A DNA stretch of 64,000 nucleotides, from the NCBI GenBank assembly GCA_903840415.1, contig CAIMFY010000110.1, positions 110,052-174,051 of the forward strand, written 5' to 3'. This document shows, piece after piece, positions 57,083-64,000 of the stretch. Made by a program: the position numbers and the translations under genes. The notes under the pieces are model-generated. The model saw nothing but the letters and a program-made list of their open reading frames with translations, made no database searches and was not told the origin of the DNA. This DNA is from an uncultured Opitutia bacterium. Lineage in GTDB: Bacteria > Verrucomicrobiota > Verrucomicrobiia > Opitutales > Opitutaceae. The first letter of the stretch is position 1. Every line of letters begins with the position of its first letter.

Positions 57083-57620
57083 CCCCGAAATCAAACGCAT
57101 CGCCGTCTTCGGCACCGAATCGACGGGCAAGACGACGCTCGCGCAGAATCTCGCCGCGCACTTCGGCGAGCCATGGTCGCCGGAATTCGTCCGCGAATTC
57201 TGGGATCTGCGCGCTGGGAAAATCACCGCCGAAGATCTCGGGACAATCGCGCTCGGCCAGATCGCGAACGAGGATCGCGCAGTGGCGGCGGCGCGGCGCG
57301 CGGTGTTCTGCGACACGGAGTTGCTCACCTGCACGCTGTGGGACGACTGGCTGTTTCCGGGCGCTTGTCCGCCGTGGGTCCGCGCCGAGGCGGAGCGGCG
57401 CACGCGCAGTTTTTCGCTGTGGCTGCTCTGCGACACCGATCTGCCGTGGGCGCCGGATCCGCAGCGGAGTTTTTCCGACGCGGTTTCGCGCGAACGTGGC
57501 CGGCGGTTGTGGCGCGAGACACTGCAGGCGCGCGGCCTGCCGTTCGTGGAAATCCGCGGCGGCGGTGCAGACCGGGAGCGCGCCGCAATCGAGGCCGTTG
57601 AGCGCGCGCTGACGAGTTAG
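57075..57620 (+). CDS. NadR-type nicotinamide riboside kinase
   Basis: 181-residue P-loop NTPase similar to the kinase domain of NadR. Walker A is GTESTGKTTLAQNLA; further marks are EFVREFWDLR, FCDTELLTCTLWDDWLFPG and RSFSDAVSRERG. It lacks the NMN adenylyltransferase and HTH parts of enterobacterial NadR, so it is a kinase only; another enzyme must complete NAD synthesis. The start at 57075 overlaps the end of pnuC. The stop overlaps the convergent DUF1080 gene stop. Confidence 0.85.
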   Translation: MADPEIKRIAVFGTESTGKTTLAQNLAAHFGEPWSPEFVREFWDLRAGKITAEDLGTIALGQIANEDRAVAAARRAVFCDTELLTCTLWDDWLFPGACPPWVRAEAERRTRSFSLWLLCDTDLPWAPDPQRSFSDAVSRERGRRLWRETLQARGLPFVEIRGGGADRERAAIEAVERALTS

Positions 57621-58345
57621 AGCGTCTTCAACCGGAAATTTCGGAACTCCACCTTCATCGGCGGGCCGACGTGGACCTGCACGCCGATGAGGCCGTCGAA
57701 CCGGCGGTTCTTCGCATCGTCATCGATGACGATGGCGACGACGTGACCGTTCAGGATGTGCGTGAGGTTGTTGCCGCGGATAATGAGGTGATACTCGTTC
57801 CACCCGTCGTCGTGGATGAAGGCCTTCGTCGCTTCGATGCCGCCGAGCGTTGCGATCACGGTTGGCTTAGCGGTGTCGTCGAGGTGGACCATTTCGCCGC
57901 GGCGCGCGAGAAACGTCCGCCCGCGCTCCTCGTAGTTTTGCCCCGTGTGGCGGAGCGGCGGCTTGTTGCGATCCGGGCCGTCGATGTCAGCCTGGTAGCC
58001 GGCCATCGACCACGGCGCATCGGCAAGTTGGATGCTGCGATAATTCACCCCGCTGTTGCCTTGCGCGGAGATGCGATACTCGACCTTCAGCTCGAAATCC
58101 TTCGGCGCGCCGCCGCGCCAGATGATGAACGTGTTGCGCTTGATGATCGTTGCCGGGGTGATTTCGCCCACGAGGCAGCCATCCTCGACTCGCCAGTATT
58201 TCTGATCGCCATCCCAGCCGGCGAGCGTCTTGCCGTCAAAGATCGGCACGAAACCGGCATCGACGGGTGCGGCTGGCGGCGGCGTTTGCGCAAAGAGGGC
58301 GAGCGGAAAAAGGAAGGCGGCAAGAGGGCGAAATGCGGTTCTCAT
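57617..58345 (-). CDS. Secreted DUF1080 (3-keto-disaccharide hydrolase-like) protein
   Basis: 242 residues with a signal peptide (FRPLAAFLFPLALFA). A concanavalin-like beta-sandwich of the DUF1080 type follows: FVPIFDGKTLAGWDGD, NTFIIWRGGAPKDFELKVEYRI, GNSGVNYRS, QADIDG and WNEYHLIIRGN. Such proteins are abundant in Verrucomicrobia and Planctomycetes and are linked to 3-keto-glycoside hydrolysis or carbohydrate binding; activity here is not shown. It starts 7 bp after the S9 peptidase stop, and is probably co-transcribed. The ATG at 58345 gives the signal peptide. Confidence 0.85.
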   Translation of the reverse strand: MRTAFRPLAAFLFPLALFAQTPPPAAPVDAGFVPIFDGKTLAGWDGDQKYWRVEDGCLVGEITPATIIKRNTFIIWRGGAPKDFELKVEYRISAQGNSGVNYRSIQLADAPWSMAGYQADIDGPDRNKPPLRHTGQNYEERGRTFLARRGEMVHLDDTAKPTVIATLGGIEATKAFIHDDGWNEYHLIIRGNNLTHILNGHVVAIVIDDDAKNRRFDGLIGVQVHVGPPMKVEFRNFRLKTL

Positions 58346-58352
58346 TGGAGAG

Positions 58353-60395
58353 TTATTTTTTCGTGGCGGCGGTGACCGGCAAGTATTTCGCATACCACGC
58401 GAGGTAGCGCTGGTAGCGATCGAGGAGGTAGCTCGGCTTCGTGACGCCATGAAACTGGTCCGGATAGATCACGAGTTGCGTCGGCACGCCGAGGCTCCGC
58501 AACGCCTGATACATCTGCTCGGAGTTCAGGAGCGGCACATTAAAATCTTTCTCGCCGCAGAGGAAAAGCGTGGGCGTCGTGATGCGATCGGCGTGGAGAA
58601 AGGGAAAGGAGATGCGCTGCCACGCCGCGGGGTTTTTCCACGGCACGCCGAGTTCGTGCTCGTAGTCGCGGATGTATTGATCGGTGCCGTAGCCGGCGAG
58701 GACGTTGGATATTGAGGCGCCGCTCGTGGCGGCTTTGAAGCGCGTGGTCGTCGCGACCAGGTAGTTCGTGGACATGCCGCCGTAGCTCCAGCCGCCCACG
58801 CCGAGTTTGTCGGCGTCGGCCAGGCCGCGCGCGACGGCATCGTCCACCGCCGCGAGATCGTCCTCGATGTCGCGGTGGCCCCAGTCGGCGAAAATCGCCT
58901 TGGAAAAATCGGTGCCGCGGCCGGTGGAGCCGCGCGGATTCGGCAGAATCACGAGGTAACCGTTGGCGGCGAGGAGTTGCGCCTCGAAGCTGAACGCGGC
59001 GGCGTATTGCGCCTGCGGGCCGCCGTGTGGACGGAGGAGCGCGGGTGAGCGCTGGCCGGCCGGCGGCGCCTCCGCCGGGCGAACGATCCAGCCGTGGATT
59101 TCGGTGCCGTCGGCGCTCTTGAATTTGGTTTCTTCAACTTGACCGAGGCGGAGGCCGGCGAGGAGCGGATCGTTTTGTTTCGAGAGCGGACGCAGCGTGG
59201 CGGAGTCGGCGGCGAAAATCTCCGGCGGTCGTTCTGGCGTCGCCGAAACCACCGCGATGCGACCGTCGTGCGCGGTGTCGAATCCGATCACGCGGCGGCG
59301 TCCACCGACGAGGATCTCCGGCGCGCCGCCGCCGAGCTGAAAGCGTTCGACGATTTCCGCGCCGTCATCCTCGACGATCGCAAGGATGGATTTGCCGTCG
59401 GGGGCCCAGCGCGGATTTGAGAGGTTGCGATCGAACCCGGCGGTGAGGAGGCGCGGCGCGCCGCCGGCACTCGGAATGATCGCAAGTGAATGCACGGCGT
59501 ATTCGATCAATTTCGGATCGCCGCCGTGGATAAAGGCGAGCGTCGAGCCGTCGGGGCTCCACGCGATCGGTTGGTCGGCTTCGTCGAAGCCGTCGCTTTG
59601 CGGCACGACTGCGATCACGCGCTCAGTAGCGCCGGCGCGGGGAGCGAGCGCGAGGAGCGACCAGTCGTCGGAACGATCAGGATCGGGGCCGCGTTTCGAG
59701 GCGAAGGCGATTTCGCGGCCGTCGGGCGACCACGCCGGAAAGATGTCGTCGTGCGGGCCGAAGGTGAGCGCCTCGGTCTTCCGGGTGGCGAGCGTGAGGA
59801 GTTGGAGGTGCGCGTAAAGTCCGGTGAGGTAGCCGACCTTGTCGCGCTTGAACTGGAACCGGTCGATCACGAGCGGCGGCGTGGTTTTCTTATCCTTCTC
59901 TTTGGGATCGGCGGCGCGCGGATCGGGATCGCGGACGACGAGGGCGAGTTGCGCGGAGTCGGGCGACCACGCGAAATCTTCCAAGCCGCCCTTGATGGCG
60001 GTGATTTTTTCCGCTTCGCCGCCGGCGAGCGGCAGGAGCCAGAGTTGGTCGTCTTCGTTGTCGTCTTCGCGCGAGGAAAGAAACGCGAGCGTGCGGCCGT
60101 CGGGGCTCCAGCGCGGGTGCGACTGTTTGTTTTCGCCGAAGGTGAGCGCGCGGTTGGCGGTGCCGTCCCAACGGACGAGCCAGAGGTTGGTGAACGTCTT
60201 GTCCTTCGCGAGGTCGGTGGTGCGGACGGTGTAGGCGACGAGCGTGCCGTTGGGCGAGAGCTGCGGATCGCCGACGTCACGGATGGCGGCGAAATCGTCG
60301 GGCCTCAGCAGGCGGGGCGATTGGGCCGCGAGCGGTAGAACGATGAGCAGCAGGACAACGGCGAACGTGCGGGGCAGGCGAGGGGACGAGCGCAT
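58353..60395 (-). CDS. Secreted S9 family (prolyl oligopeptidase-like) peptidase
   Basis: 680 residues with a signal peptide (RTFAVVLLLIVLPLAAQ). The N-terminal TolB/propeller-like part has repeated SPDG/WSPDG units (about residues 30-410). The alpha/beta-hydrolase domain follows, with the nucleophile in GGWSYGGMSTNYL, acid in FLCGEKDFNVPLL and base histidine in YPDQFHGV. Belongs to the acylaminoacyl-peptidase/dipeptidyl-peptidase type of S9; the exact cleavage is unknown. The ATG at 60395 fits the signal peptide. DUF1080 follows 7 bp downstream. Confidence 0.9.
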   Translation of the reverse strand: MRSSPRLPRTFAVVLLLIVLPLAAQSPRLLRPDDFAAIRDVGDPQLSPNGTLVAYTVRTTDLAKDKTFTNLWLVRWDGTANRALTFGENKQSHPRWSPDGRTLAFLSSREDDNEDDQLWLLPLAGGEAEKITAIKGGLEDFAWSPDSAQLALVVRDPDPRAADPKEKDKKTTPPLVIDRFQFKRDKVGYLTGLYAHLQLLTLATRKTEALTFGPHDDIFPAWSPDGREIAFASKRGPDPDRSDDWSLLALAPRAGATERVIAVVPQSDGFDEADQPIAWSPDGSTLAFIHGGDPKLIEYAVHSLAIIPSAGGAPRLLTAGFDRNLSNPRWAPDGKSILAIVEDDGAEIVERFQLGGGAPEILVGGRRRVIGFDTAHDGRIAVVSATPERPPEIFAADSATLRPLSKQNDPLLAGLRLGQVEETKFKSADGTEIHGWIVRPAEAPPAGQRSPALLRPHGGPQAQYAAAFSFEAQLLAANGYLVILPNPRGSTGRGTDFSKAIFADWGHRDIEDDLAAVDDAVARGLADADKLGVGGWSYGGMSTNYLVATTTRFKAATSGASISNVLAGYGTDQYIRDYEHELGVPWKNPAAWQRISFPFLHADRITTPTLFLCGEKDFNVPLLNSEQMYQALRSLGVPTQLVIYPDQFHGVTKPSYLLDRYQRYLAWYAKYLPVTAATKK

Positions 60396-60484
60396 GGTGG
60401 GAGGGCGCCGACTCTTTGGGCGACGGGCGGGCGGGGCGAGCATTTCTCGTTTGCGCAAGGCGCGGGCCCGCTACACTGGCCGAA

Positions 60485-61282
60485 ATGAAAAACGCCGCCG
60501 CCGATACCGATTACCGCGCCCGCTTCGGTGGCGTGGAGCGGTTGTTGGGCGCGACGGCCCTCGACCGACTGCGCGCGGCGCATGTCTGCGTGGTGGGGGT
60601 TGGTGGCGTGGGTTCATGGACCGTTGAGGCGCTGGCACGCAGCGGCGTGGGCGCGCTCACGCTGGTTGATCTCGACGATGTGTGTGTGACGAACGTGAAC
60701 CGCCAACTCCCCGCGCTCGACGACACGATCGGTCGGCCGAAAGTGGCGGTCCTTGCGGAGCGTGTGCGGCTCATCAACCCCTCATGTCGCGTGGAAGCGG
60801 TGACGGAATTTTTCACGCCGGCGAGCGCGGAGCGTTTGCTCGCCGCGCCACTCGACGGCGTGGTCGATGCGATCGATACGATGTCGCACAAGGCGCTGCT
60901 CATCGCGGCGTGCGTGCGGCGCGGGCTGGCGTGCGTGACGATCGGTGGCGCCGGCGGGCGGCGCGATTCCACGCGCATCCGGGCAGGCGATTTGGGCGAC
61001 GCGGTGGGCGACGAGTTGTTGCGTCAGGTGCGGAAAAAGTTGCGGCGCGATCACGGTTTCGCGCGTGGCGAGGGTCACCGTTACGGCGTCCGCTGTGTTT
61101 TTTCAGAGGAGAAACCGGTTTATGCGTGGACCGACGGCACGTGCCAACTGGAGCCGGAGCCGGGCGCGAACCTCAAACTTGATTGCTCAAGCGGCCTCGG
61201 GACGGCGGTGTTTGTGACGGGGGCGTTCGGCCTCGCCGCGGCGGGTGAAGCGGTGAAGCTGATCGCCGCCGGGAAACTTTAG
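60485..61282 (+). CDS. tcdA: tRNA threonylcarbamoyladenosine dehydratase TcdA
   Basis: 265-residue E1-like (ThiF fold) enzyme that cyclises t6A37 to ct6A in tRNAs reading ANN codons. Start YRARFGGVERLLGATALDRL is typical; ATP site VVGVGGVGSWTVEALARSG; DLDDVCVTNVNRQL; and IDTMSHKALLIAACVRR. The HesA/MoeB relatives are longer or sit by sulfur-carrier genes, which are absent here. The ATG at 60485 is chosen. Divergent from the S9 peptidase gene. Confidence 0.9.
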   Translation: MKNAAADTDYRARFGGVERLLGATALDRLRAAHVCVVGVGGVGSWTVEALARSGVGALTLVDLDDVCVTNVNRQLPALDDTIGRPKVAVLAERVRLINPSCRVEAVTEFFTPASAERLLAAPLDGVVDAIDTMSHKALLIAACVRRGLACVTIGGAGGRRDSTRIRAGDLGDAVGDELLRQVRKKLRRDHGFARGEGHRYGVRCVFSEEKPVYAWTDGTCQLEPEPGANLKLDCSSGLGTAVFVTGAFGLAAAGEAVKLIAAGKL

Positions 61283-61304
61283 CTGCGGCCGGCGCCGGAT
61301 CGCG

Positions 61305-61922
61305 TTACGGCAGGAACGGCGGTGGGGCGATGTAACCGTCGCGATACGGACCGACCGGGCCTTTGACGCGCGACTCCGCATAGCCCACGGAAATCGCCAA
61401 ATGATGCACCGGATCCTCGTAGTTCAGCATCATCGCACCGGTCGTCTCGCTGTAGCCGCCTTTGCCAAAACCGTAGCTGAGCGAAATCGAGCCGTGAATC
61501 TCGGGCACGGTTTTCTTCTCGGCGGGGAGCGGTCTCATGCCCGCCGGCACAAACGTCGGCGGTGCGAGCAGCACGTGGGCGAGCAGCGCGGAGAGGTGCT
61601 GGTCGACGAGCGCATCGAGGCGGGCGAGTTCCTTTTCGTTGAGCAACGTCAGGCCGGCCACCGCGCGCTCGTCGGCGGTGAGCCGTTGTGAGAAGCGCGC
61701 CGCGGCTGGCGGATCGTTTCGGCGTGGCGCCGCCTGCGTCGCCAGATCGCGGCGCACGAGCGCATCGAGCGCGGCGACTTGATCGGAGGAGAGCCGGTTG
61801 AAGCCAAGCTCGGCGCGTTCGCTGATGGCGAGCGTCTGGGAAAAACGCGTGTCGGCCGCGGCCGCGTGTGTCGCGGCCAGCAGCACGACGGCCAGAGCGA
61901 GGAACAGCGGGCGGGTTTTCAT
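61305..61922 (-). CDS. Secreted protein with a duplicated RFSQ-L--ER motif
   Basis: 205 residues with a clear signal peptide (RPLFLALAVVLLAATHAAA). Two copies of a motif (RFSQxLxxxERAxxGxxxL...xALDALV, about 33-65 and 83-115) are likely helical. The C-terminal part HGSISLSYGFGKGGYSETTGAMMLNYED looks beta-rich. Not recognised as a named family and function unknown. Convergent with tcdA. The ATG at 61922 gives the signal peptide. Confidence 0.65.
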   Translation of the reverse strand: MKTRPLFLALAVVLLAATHAAAADTRFSQTLAISERAELGFNRLSSDQVAALDALVRRDLATQAAPRRNDPPAAARFSQRLTADERAVAGLTLLNEKELARLDALVDQHLSALLAHVLLAPPTFVPAGMRPLPAEKKTVPEIHGSISLSYGFGKGGYSETTGAMMLNYEDPVHHLAISVGYAESRVKGPVGPYRDGYIAPPPFLP

Positions 61923-62035
61923 GACACGAACAGCATAGCGCACTCTGGCGAAGACTCACGCCGAAATCGGGAGTTCCCGTTTTTTGCGAAAACGACCGGT
62001 TGCGCGCGACGCGGCACGGCGTGTAAGGTGGCCGC

Positions 62036-63019
62036 ATGGATGCATCGCTTCGAAAAATCCGCTGGGGTGTGCTCGGCTACGCCCGCATCGCCCACCTCGA
62101 ACTAATCCCGGCGATCCACCGGTCGACGAATTCGGCATTGTTCGCGCTGGCGTCGCGCGACGAAGGTAAGCTCGCCGAGGCGCGTGCGGCGTTTCCGGGG
62201 TTGGCGCGCACCTATCGAGACTACGATGAACTCCTCCACGATCCTGAGGTGGACGCGGTTTATATTCCGCTGCCGAATTCGCTGCATCGCGAGTGGACGC
62301 TCCGGGCTGCCGCCTGCGGCAAGCACGTGCTCTGCGAGAAACCGCTCGCGCTCACCGCCGCCGACGTGCGCGAAATGATCGCCGCGAGCACGGCGCACGG
62401 CGTGCGGTTCATGGAGGCGTTCATGTATCGCTACACCGACCGCACGCGGCAGATGCAGGAGATTGTGCGCAGCGGCGTGCTCGGCGAAATCAAATTCATC
62501 CACGCGAGCCACCGTTTCCTGCTCAACCGACCCGAGTCGATCAAGCTTCGACCGGAGTTGGGCGGCGGTGCGCTTTACGACGTCGGGTGCTACCCGGTGA
62601 ATTTTGCCGACATGGTCGTAAACGCCGGCGTGGGCGGCGCGCGGCCAGCGTCCGTCGCTGTGGTGTGCGTGCGCACCGGCGGCATCGACGAGAGTTTTTC
62701 GGCGCTGCTGACCTATCGGTCGGGTCTGATTGCGTCGCTGCACTGCGGTTTCAACGGCCACAAGCGCATCGCGGCCGAGATTATCGGGACCGAAGGCGTG
62801 CTCGAGGTGCCCGATGCGTTTCTCGACAACGCCGGTGTGCTCACGCTCACGCGGGGCGACGAGCGGCGCGAGATTCCAGTCGCGGCGAGCGATCGCTACC
62901 GGCTGGAGGTCGAGGATTTTGCCGACGCGATTCGGCAAAATCGCGCGCCCCGGCTCGGACTGGCGGAGTCGTTGCGCAACGCCGAGACGATCGACCGGCT
63001 TGTGGCGGCGAGCCGCTAA
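62036..63019 (+). CDS. Gfo/Idh/MocA family oxidoreductase
   Basis: 327 residues. The NAD(P) Rossmann domain starts WGVLGYARIAHLELIPAI. CEKPLAL carries the conserved EKP lysine near residue 100, and GGGALYDVGCYPVNF the family GGGxxxDxGxH-like motif, with Y-P instead of the usual H. The C-terminal substrate domain is complete. Similar to xylose or trans-dihydrodiol dehydrogenase-like members; the substrate is not certain. Its stop overlaps the stop of the convergent TonB-like gene. Confidence 0.85.
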   Translation: MDASLRKIRWGVLGYARIAHLELIPAIHRSTNSALFALASRDEGKLAEARAAFPGLARTYRDYDELLHDPEVDAVYIPLPNSLHREWTLRAAACGKHVLCEKPLALTAADVREMIAASTAHGVRFMEAFMYRYTDRTRQMQEIVRSGVLGEIKFIHASHRFLLNRPESIKLRPELGGGALYDVGCYPVNFADMVVNAGVGGARPASVAVVCVRTGGIDESFSALLTYRSGLIASLHCGFNGHKRIAAEIIGTEGVLEVPDAFLDNAGVLTLTRGDERREIPVAASDRYRLEVEDFADAIRQNRAPRLGLAESLRNAETIDRLVAASR

Positions 63020-64000
63020 GATTTCGGCGGCAACTTGAATTCGACCGGAACTTCGACGTCAGCCTCCACGAACTGAAGCTGTTTGATTGCCGGATCGAAT
63101 TTCCATTTCGGCACGACGGCGAGGGCCGCGACGCCAAAGGCCGGCGCGGAGGCGCGGACGAGTTCGACGGAAGCGACGTCGCCGGTTTTCGTGACGTGAC
63201 ACCGCACTTGGGCGGAGCCGGTCGTGCCCGATTTTTTCAGTTCCTCGGGATAAATCGGAGTGACGGAATGCGCGAGAATGGCCTGGAAGTCTTGGACATG
63301 GTTGGAGAGCAGCGCGGTCATCTTCTGCTTTTGCGTTTCGAGGTAAGCCGGCGCCATTCTCGAATGCAGCACTTCGACGCCATTCGAAAAAATATGCAGC
63401 CGATAGGCTCCGCTTTCTGCGCGTTTGTTCAGAGGAAAAACCAAGTCCAGCTGCATTTCCTCGCCCGCTGCGAGATCGGGCATTTCGGCGAAGGCGATGC
63501 CCTTCCACTTCAACTCCACGAGATCGACCACCATGAAACAATGCTGGAGCGCGGTGTCAGACCTGACACCGCCGCTGACACGCAACTCGTAGCCGACGCT
63601 TTCCACCACGCTGGTCGCGTCTCTTACGTTCACGTGCCAGACCCCGACACGTAAGTTTTTGTCAAACGAAACGAGGCCCGGCCGGTAAACCGTGGCGCGG
63701 GCCAATCCGTATTGGCTGCCTCCGCCCATCAACAGTTTGCCGCCAGTTTCGACCATGGGCGTCTGGAGGTGAATTTGCTTCACGATTTTCGGCGTGCCGC
63801 TTTCCACTGTGACAAAGACGTTTTGCCCCGAGGCCGCCGGAACGGTGATGAGCAAAGCGATTCGGGATGTCCCAGGCGTCGTTAAAAGTGCTGGGTGGAT
63901 GGCAGCATAGGGATTGGTTTCAGGGATTGGTGGATTGGCAAGGGTGATATACCTCGGAGAGACAAAGGCGGGTGAGATGTCTTGGCCGGCGCCGAGGACA
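63016..64000 (-). CDS. TonB C-terminal-domain protein (5' end outside window)
   Basis: The frame is open to the right edge of the window; the TTG at 63855 is internal, since upstream codons (YITLANPPIPETNPYAAI) continue without a stop. The last ~85 residues are a TonB C-terminal domain: ILAHSVTPIYPEELKKSGTTGSAQVRCHVTKTGDVASVELV...VPKWKFDPAI. The remainder is a beta-rich domain (AYRLHIFSNGVEVLHSRMAP) of unknown type. There is no membrane anchor in the visible part. It may be an energy transducer variant or a secreted TonB-like domain protein; the missing N-terminus would decide. Confidence 0.75.
   Translation of the reverse strand, partial: VLGAGQDISPAFVSPRYITLANPPIPETNPYAAIHPALLTTPGTSRIALLITVPAASGQNVFVTVESGTPKIVKQIHLQTPMVETGGKLLMGGGSQYGLARATVYRPGLVSFDKNLRVGVWHVNVRDATSVVESVGYELRVSGGVRSDTALQHCFMVVDLVELKWKGIAFAEMPDLAAGEEMQLDLVFPLNKRAESGAYRLHIFSNGVEVLHSRMAPAYLETQKQKMTALLSNHVQDFQAILAHSVTPIYPEELKKSGTTGSAQVRCHVTKTGDVASVELVRASAPAFGVAALAVVPKWKFDPAIKQLQFVEADVEVPVEFKLPPKS

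Overview
The window is GC-rich and densely packed chromosomal DNA. No non-genic stretch exceeds about 285 bp. It most likely comes from an Opitutaceae-like member of Verrucomicrobiota. The lineage call rests on protein style, not on a marker gene: the giant Ig-repeat surface protein ends in two copies of an 'NILIAGFV(V)xGxTPKxxLIRAxGPSL' domain that I associate with Opitutus-type genomes, and Gram-negative outer-membrane functions (KdsD, an OprB-type porin, a TonB-like protein) sit beside S46 and S9 peptidases, a DUF1080 protein and a GH28 enzyme. Clear Shine-Dalgarno sequences are rare, so many starts were chosen from protein alignment.

Layout. 1-5.5 kb: C-terminal part of a giant secreted Ig-repeat protein and its terminator. 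5.5-14.98 kb: CPBP protease, long-chain polyprenyl diphosphate synthase, an ECF sigma factor overlapping a candidate membrane anti-sigma gene, class I fumarase, a Gfo/Idh/MocA oxidoreductase overlapping kdsD, a LysM lipoprotein and an aminotransferase. 14.98-25.2 kb: a complete reductive pyrimidine catabolism locus. PreT/PreA reduce uracil or thymine, dihydropyrimidinase opens the ring, a divergently transcribed M20 amidohydrolase releases beta-alanine, a class III aminotransferase makes the semialdehyde, MmsA converts it to acyl-CoA, and an NCS1 permease imports substrate. 25.2-45 kb: chromate transporter, D-aminoacylase, GH28 enzyme, an unusually long pyruvate:ferredoxin oxidoreductase, OprB-type porin, S46 dipeptidyl-peptidase, GcvP, endonuclease III and a chemotaxis receptor. 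45-52.9 kb: hybrid histidine kinase, tRNA-Val(CAC) with a toxin-antitoxin cassette enclosed by a 17-bp copy of the tRNA 3' end, YkgJ-type protein, EttA, an HDOD regulator and MsrA. 52.9-64 kb: a fatty-acid-hydroxylase/PAQR fusion, glycosyltransferase, Hsp33, a PnuC/NR-kinase NAD-salvage pair, DUF1080, an S9 peptidase, TcdA, a small secreted protein, a second Gfo/Idh/MocA enzyme and a TonB-like gene running off the right edge.

The most interesting points are the tRNA-Val-bounded toxin-antitoxin mini-island with helically phased GAGCA repeats before its antitoxin, the two-domain lipid enzyme fusion whose PAQR half has lost canonical zinc ligands and whose start overlaps an extreme G-quadruplex motif, and small interspersed repeats, one of which is translated inside gcvP. 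No CRISPR array, prophage, integrase, transposase or rRNA gene was seen.
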